Shown here: piece by piece, positions 59,062 to 64,000 of the stretch
Layout: every line of letters begins with the position of its first letter
Position numbering within the stretch: the first letter of the stretch is position 1
Source: Cyathus striatus
Taxonomy: Eukaryota > Basidiomycota > Agaricomycetes > Agaricales > Nidulariaceae
Direction: 5' to 3'
NCBI GenBank assembly: GCA_025738555.1
Contig: JAOVFP010000014.1
Location: 3,658,001-3,722,000, forward strand
Length of the DNA stretch: 64,000 nt
Made by a program: the position numbers and the translations under genes
The notes under the pieces: model-generated
The model's input: only the letters and a program-made list of their open reading frames with translations
Database searches by the model: none
Told to the model about the DNA's origin: nothing

Positions 59062-59954
59062 TGTAATTAAATGTTCAAAAACCTATTATGTAATGAAAAT
59101 TTGGGCTTTACACTATGTAGAAGTAACGCACCCAGAGAGAAAGACTGGCAACTTTCATTGTGGACGTGGTCTAAGTGCATAGCTCAGTTTTTAAGCACGA
59201 TGCTCACAGTGTAAATACTGAAGAGTTAATGAGCCAGTGAGAGTTAATGTTGCAACGAACACGAACTAGACGTACTGCAATAATTTGCGCGTGCCCTAAG
59301 ATGTCAGCAATTATTTGTGATACCATTGAGAAAGAATGGAGCAGAGAGGGAACTTGAATGCTGTTTTTGTTCGACCGCAGCTACATTCTTTAAATGCTAC
59401 AAAAGTGGGTGGGCCTCTAAATTGGTTCTATAATGAGTTGATAGAAGCACAAAACCAGCAAAAAATCGTAATGAAATTGATCAAGGGCCATAGCAGATAA
59501 AATTTTGGGAACACTGGCTCCCGAGTTTTATCTCAGTTAGGTTTTAAAAGCACCTACTGTCGTTTGCTGTGCTTTCAAATTGAAATATTTGATGGGTCTC
59601 AGCCAGGTAGTCACTATCAATCGAGTTAACTTCGCCTATGCAGAGTAGGCTGAAATGAGTTAGTAGGGACTTTGAGTCCGGATCGGTCAGCTACAGGGCA
59701 TTGATGTAGATTGTCCGGTACTGCATGAATCTTGCGAGACGTATTGAATAATTGAACCGAGTTGTGGAAGGGATTCCAGCAAAGTGTAGATGGAAAAGAT
59801 CTTAGAGAATATGGTCGCCGTCAATGAGTAGTATACTGCCGCATTGAGTTTACAAAATCCTGCCGGCCTTAACGGGTATCGGAAAAACCCGACTCTCACG
59901 AAACTGCGACTCTTCAAAAGTTCAAAGCAAGCTCAACCTGACTTCCAAACATAC
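59062..59954. other. No supported gene
   Basis: Short ORFs only, mixed composition. Nothing recognised. Confidence 0.35.
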
Positions 59955-59957
59955 TGT

Positions 59958-60352
59958 CACCTCAGACAAGGGTGGATCGGATCGCTGTAAATATGGTACA
60001 ACCCAATTTGCTTAACAATTAGAATAGTTATTAGAATATGTTATCTTACCAATGTGTGAGCAAATCTAGAATATGTGCAAGAATAGGAAAACTGACCGAT
60101 CCATGCAACATATTTACAATAAGATCCGTGACCCCATCCGTTCCTAGGCCAATCGGAAATTTTTCGGACGCTCGGTTCACGTTGCACAGGTAAAATCGGC
60201 ACGAAACAATTGGAACAATAAGCAGATGTATTATCCAATTTAGAATTTTCTAATGCATCTGACACATTACATATTTTATGGCATATTCTAATTGTTACAA
60301 AAATCGGGATGTACCATATTTATACAAACCCGATTTAGGCCTGTCTGAGGTG
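59958..60352. mobile_element. MITE-like element, 395 bp
   Basis: Inverted ends CACCTCAGACA and its complement, then inverted TAAATATGGTACA and TAACAATTAGAATA blocks. TGT stands outside both ends (59955-59957, 60353-60355), compatible with a 3-bp duplication. Non-coding. Confidence 0.65.
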
Positions 60353-60547
60353 TGTACTAATTGGAATACTTCAGCACCCCTACATGTGCGTGACAGGTCC
60401 AACGGACAGACCATTTCGGCATGTCGGAAGTACAGCGTGACAAATTAAAAAATTCGGCATTTCCGTCCCCACACATGTTGAATTTGAGCTAAATTAGTAC
60501 ATAATGCGTTATGACGTAGCGGAAAATTGCCCTACAACGTTGTAAGA

Positions 60548-61331
60548 TGAAGAGGGAAATGAGTGGTTGAAGGTTCCTAATCAAAGGAATGCGAGCCGTT
60601 GGCGCGTCCGTCCAACGTTTAAGGTTCTAAGGTTGGGAAAGAGAGTGTCAACGACGTAAACGAGAGAGGTGACGACGTAACGAGAGACAGAACTTCGAGA
60701 CGAAGTTCTTGGGTGTCTGAGTGAGTAAATTTCCGAAATGAGAGTTGGGAACGAGCGAGACGATGAAGAAACACGAGACAAGAGCCACCGAAAGAGAGAG
60801 AGAGATGGGGGGAAATTCACTGAATTACTAAAGAGGTAGATACACCGTTTATATAAGAAAAATGGTAGAGAATTGTACCTAAAAGAGCGGATAAATTTTC
60901 CTAAGGCCAAGAGTGACTAGACAAGTGTTTCAAGGAGAACTAGCAAGGGAGGTTTGTATCTAGAATGTGAAGAGAAGAGAAATGTGATATGAGGAGAAGT
61001 AGAAGATGTAGCGATGTTGGATAAACGAAGGTGATATGTTTTGCCGATGTCGAGATCTTCAGTTTGTGAGCGAGTTCCGCTGTCCCTAGCTTCGCGTGTC
61101 CATAACCGAGTGCTTTGGTTGCTCGTTTGTATGATAGTTTGTCCGGCGTTGAGGAGAAGTCGGTCCGATATCGAGAGCGTTGGGGGGCATTGTGCAGACG
61201 GAGGTGAAAGATGAGTTGGCGACGTGTACGCGTTCGAGGTTCGATTACGTAGTTAGTCACGTGACTAATACGCGTCTGCAGAACTCGTTAATACGTTGAT
61301 TCCACCATGCAGGCGGAACGCCTGCTCTACA
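60548..61331. mobile_element. Solo LTR, family D, 784 bp
   Basis: TGAAGAGGGAAATG...CTGCTCTACA flanked by AAGA (60544-60547, 61332-61335). Right tip GCAGGCGGAACGCCTGC is palindromic. Sister of 51,082-51,780. Confidence 0.8.
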
Positions 61332-61335
61332 AAGA

Positions 61336-61689
61336 GGTCAAAAACATCAAGAAAAATGTTGAATTCACTAGTTTGAACCCTGCTGAGCGAAATTTTTATC
61401 CGTGACTTCTCAGACCTTCCGTCAGTTGTGATAATGACGCGTGACAAGCACCGAATTTCGGCAAATCAGGTAGCTCTGTGACGCGTGACTGCCGAACTAT
61501 TTCAATTAGTACAGTACTCCGCTATACTCATCTCCTTATAGTGAAACTCAGGCTTGATGGTATAAAACCCAGTGTATTCGTTCAAACACTCATTCGCGCA
61601 TATCATAATGGATCATGTCAAGAGTGTATTTGTCTATGAAATTAAGTAGAATTCTGTTGACGGTGTGCAGCTATGTACAAACTTGTTCC
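61336..61689. other. Spacer, no gene seen
   Basis: Mixed sequence with a TATAAAACC near 61,560 and no supported ORF. Confidence 0.35.
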
Positions 61690-61958
61690 AATCAGACTAG
61701 TGCTGCCGCAGAGTGCAGTAAAGTGGCAGTGAAGCGAAGTTTTACGTCACTGTGACATGCTTCACAGTTGGCACAGTGGGCTGTGAAGCATAGTGAAGTG
61801 ACGGCGCCCAGGAGGCGCTCTCTCTAAATTACTGCTTTAGGAAATAGTAGGGTCCCATTACTTATCTAATTATTAAGGGACAGATTGAAGCGCTCTGGAG
61901 TGCTGGCGAGCGGAAACGAACAAGTGCTTTACATTTCAACGTGGAGGACTTCACATTA

Positions 61959-62589
61959 GGGGAGTTCAAACCTGGGTGTTTCGTGGCGCCAAGGAAAATG
62001 ATTGTAGCATGTGAACTTCATTTCGTATCGTCCTAGGTTTGACACCCCCGATACAAGTGAAGGGAACTAACGCTTAGTTAAAGCTGAGTTCAGTTGGGGA
62101 ATGAATTGTGTTAACGCGCGTCGCGAGCGCACACTGAATGCGTACGCTCAGTGATCGTAGATTTGATAGATCACAGAGATAGCGTGTTCTGCAGCTTCAA
62201 AAACCATTCCCCTGAGCTATGCCTCACTTATCTGAACGACAGCAACATAAAAGGGCACTATTAGAAGCTGTCATGGTATATACTGCAGCTGAAGAAGAGG
62301 TTAGAATATCTTCCTCTTGTTCTGAATCAAGTTCCTCGCACTCTGATTCGAATGAAGACGGAAGTGGCTGAGAAATTTCAAAAGTCGTGTTAACGAGAGG
62401 AAGGGGATGGTCTGCCGTGTATGAGAGATGTGCGGCACAGCAACGGCCTAATTCAAATTCCGACTCAGGGTTTACTTGGATCTCACAACGATACAGGCTA
62501 AGTAGGGCCTTCAGCTGTACTCGTGGGAAGTTGTATCGTATCGCCGGTCGATTGTATCGTATTTTTGTATCGCCAGGTTTGAACTCCCC
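61959..62589 (+). mobile_element. TA-target element with 17-bp inverted ends, nested in the MITE
   Basis: GGGGAGTTCAAACCTGG and its perfect complement border the element, with TA on both sides (61957-61958, 62590-62591). The uninterrupted MITE at 46 kb shows no insertion at the corresponding place. CpG is frequent, suggesting a recent arrival. A similar end-like word (CTTTGAATTCCCCTATTG) lies at 62,810. Confidence 0.85.
62219..62371 (+). pseudogene. Possible N-terminus of a Harbinger-like transposase (50 codons)
   Basis: ATG at 62,219 encodes MPHLSERQQHKRALLEAV, an acidic Ser-rich tail (SESSSSHSDSNEDGSG), then stop. Similar MP.LS.RQQ starts with acidic tails occur, from memory, in fungal PIF/Harbinger transposases. 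No DDE domain remains. The opposite-strand ORF at 62,224-62,616 is the competing reading. Weak evidence. Confidence 0.3.
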
Positions 62590-62829
62590 TATTGCTTCAC
62601 AGGGACCGCGACACACTGTGCAGTGTGACTGAGTTTGAAATCTTGCAGTGCAGTCACAGTGACTACACAGTCACTGCGATGTGCCAGCAGCACTAAATCA
62701 GACTAACTACCTTAAGAGGTAGTGGGAATGTTATAAACTCCGAACTGATCGCCGATTGTTCTCCTTAGTAACGATACAGAAATCAGTGTAGCGTATCGTG
62801 TTACACCAACTTTGAATTCCCCTATTGTG

Positions 62830-63979
62830 TTTCTGTATGTATCCCACTACCAACACGCCAACACTATTCTTGGCCTCTCAATATCTCAATATTCGTCGTT
62901 CGCCTCCATCCCCGCAGGCAGGTTCGCTCCCGTTCTCGCCCGTGTTTTTCGCCCTCAGTGATATCGACAACATCATCAGCCCCCACCTCCCGACCACTCT
63001 TCAAATCCCCGTCCTCCTCACCCTCCTCAGCAGGCTCAACATCGAAACTCTGACCGTCTTAGGACTCGTGCGCGATCCAGTACAAGAATACGGCCCAAAT
63101 GCGAGTGGGGGCATGCCTGATATTTTAAGCTCGCCCATGCTCTTCTCGACGCCTTTAAGTGTGAAGCCTAGTACGATCGCAGTCCGACTCAGGCATCTCG
63201 TCACATTTGTCCAGCCTTTGTTCCGCCGCCTGATGAAGTTGAAGTTGTAGAAGAGTCTGATGAGGAAGTTACATCGATTCGGTGCGCTTGCGAATTGGCA
63301 ATGGGAGGTTTCAGAAGAGGATAATAGTCGTGAGAAGGATTTGGTTTGAGTTTATTGGCCGTAGTGCTGCGTGCGTCTTACCTATTCTTTCCGTTTATCT
63401 GTAACTGTGTTTATGTACTCGAATTGTAGGGAACATGTGGATCTTTATACACCTAGCCCAGGGCTGGATTATGATTCATGGTGTATGTCGCTTTCGCTAG
63501 CGGAGAGTAGTCCGCGGCCCGCCTATGCGGATCGATAATCGATTCACGATTACTCGTCCCTTGACGTGGCGCCCCTCTCTCCTTGACGTTACGTCCCCTC
63601 TCTCGTTGATATTACATCGGCCCTCTGCCCTCTCTGCCCTGTAGTCAACATAGCGCCCCGCTCCTCGACGCGGAGCTGCTCGTTGTGGTGGTGTTGAACC
63701 CCTCTCTCCTCCTCCTTCCCCATCATCGGGAATAACAAAACAAAACCAAAAACCAAGACCAACAATCTTGCTCCGCCTCAAATCCTTTAAAGCCCTTTCT
63801 CCGTCATCTTCAAGGATAGAGATAGGGATAGGGTTATGGTGTTTTGAAGGATAGTTTGATGAGGAGCAGTTTGCAGTGTTCTGGGAGTAAGTATAGTATT
63901 GCGGAGCATGAGAAGCTGTTTACGACGCTTGAGGAGAAGTTGGGGAGAGCGAGTGATTCGGATTGTGTCATTTGTTAGG
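62830..63979 (+). pseudogene. MILDKEP-type gene copy 4, deleted and frameshifted
   Basis: N-terminal part equals that of the 34.5-kb copy (SLPFSPVFFALSDIDN). LTVLGLVRDPVQEYGPN jumps directly to ASGGMPDILSSPMLFSTPL, lacking about 50 residues; the copy then loses the middle part before FRRLMKLKL and a stop at 63,250. The intron, the KPTISIRLKS-like piece and the C-terminal DCVIC before the stop at 63,979 are recognisable in other frames. Clearly a pseudogene. Confidence 0.75.
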
Positions 63980-64000
63980 CGGGGCTTTATGAGCTGTGTT

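Larger units (their letters stand above)
61698..62695. mobile_element. hAT-like MITE interrupted by a second element
   Basis: Ends TAGTGCTGCCGCAGAGTG and GCAGCACTA, flanked by perfect 8-bp duplication AATCAGAC (61690-61697, 62696-62703). Same family as 46,322-46,652 over both outer parts; the middle is the insertion at 61,959-62,589. Confidence 0.92.

Noticed and set aside
60581..61260. Minus-strand ORFs of 106-109 codons
   Set aside because: They lie within the family D solo LTR and have no motif.

Overview
The window looks like a piece of a repeat-rich filamentous basidiomycete (Agaricomycetes-type) nuclear genome. The reasons are 49-63 nt spliceosomal introns with GTAAGT-type donors, a spliced fungal TEA/ATTS-domain gene, a DUF6533-like membrane protein remnant, a small gene family that I recognise from memory as a common mushroom hypothetical protein, and a transposon mix (Tad/I-type LINE with RNase H, solo LTRs, hAT and TA-target MITEs, PIF1/Helitron-type helicase). 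There is no bacterial-style operon, rRNA, convincing tRNA or CRISPR array. I made no database search; all family calls are by eye.

Layout. 1-2.5 kb: a foldback element sitting in a TACCGTGCA repeat field. 2.6-3.75 kb: an unidentified decayed coding fragment. 5.9-19.9 kb: one minus-strand LINE, broken by a minisatellite-rich insertion (about 8.1-9.7 kb), a 3.28-kb inverted-repeat element with a perfect 7-bp target duplication in the reverse transcriptase (10,707-13,990), and a solo LTR lying inside what reads as a 58-nt intron of ORF1 (18,090-18,753). 20-25.5 kb: decayed duplicates, MITEs and a solo LTR. 25.5-36 kb is a CpG-containing gene island: a TEA-domain gene (27.5-28.7), the MILDKEP-type gene (30.2-31.5), a nine-exon cassette gene (32.3-34.3) and a deleted MILDKEP paralogue (34.5-35.5). 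39-48.2 kb: a PIF1-like helicase pseudogene cut by a hAT element and a solo LTR, then a hAT element that itself holds a solo LTR and a MITE, then another solo LTR. 48.7-50.8 kb: a TIR element carrying a solo LTR. 51-61.3 kb: two more solo LTRs of one family flank a thirteen-exon cassette gene (52-54.5) and the DUF6533-like remnant (58.2-59.1). 61.7-62.7 kb: a MITE nested in a MITE. 62.8-64 kb: a fourth MILDKEP copy.

The most interesting content is the cassette family. Genes at 32,260-34,304 and 51,970-54,466 share start, 3' end and a C-terminal domain but differ by repeated two-exon units; with one exception (the exon at 53,770-54,019) the exons I could delimit are phase-1 symmetric, and neighbouring introns are themselves homologous. 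The same C-terminal domain closes the TEA-domain gene at 27,528-28,744, whose introns are also all phase 1. This looks like exon duplication and exon shuffling in a fungus, linking a DNA-binding domain to a domain I cannot name.

Nine precise insertions with target duplications and many stop codons that look like CGA-to-TGA changes give a relative chronology and point to heavy CpG decay outside the gene island.
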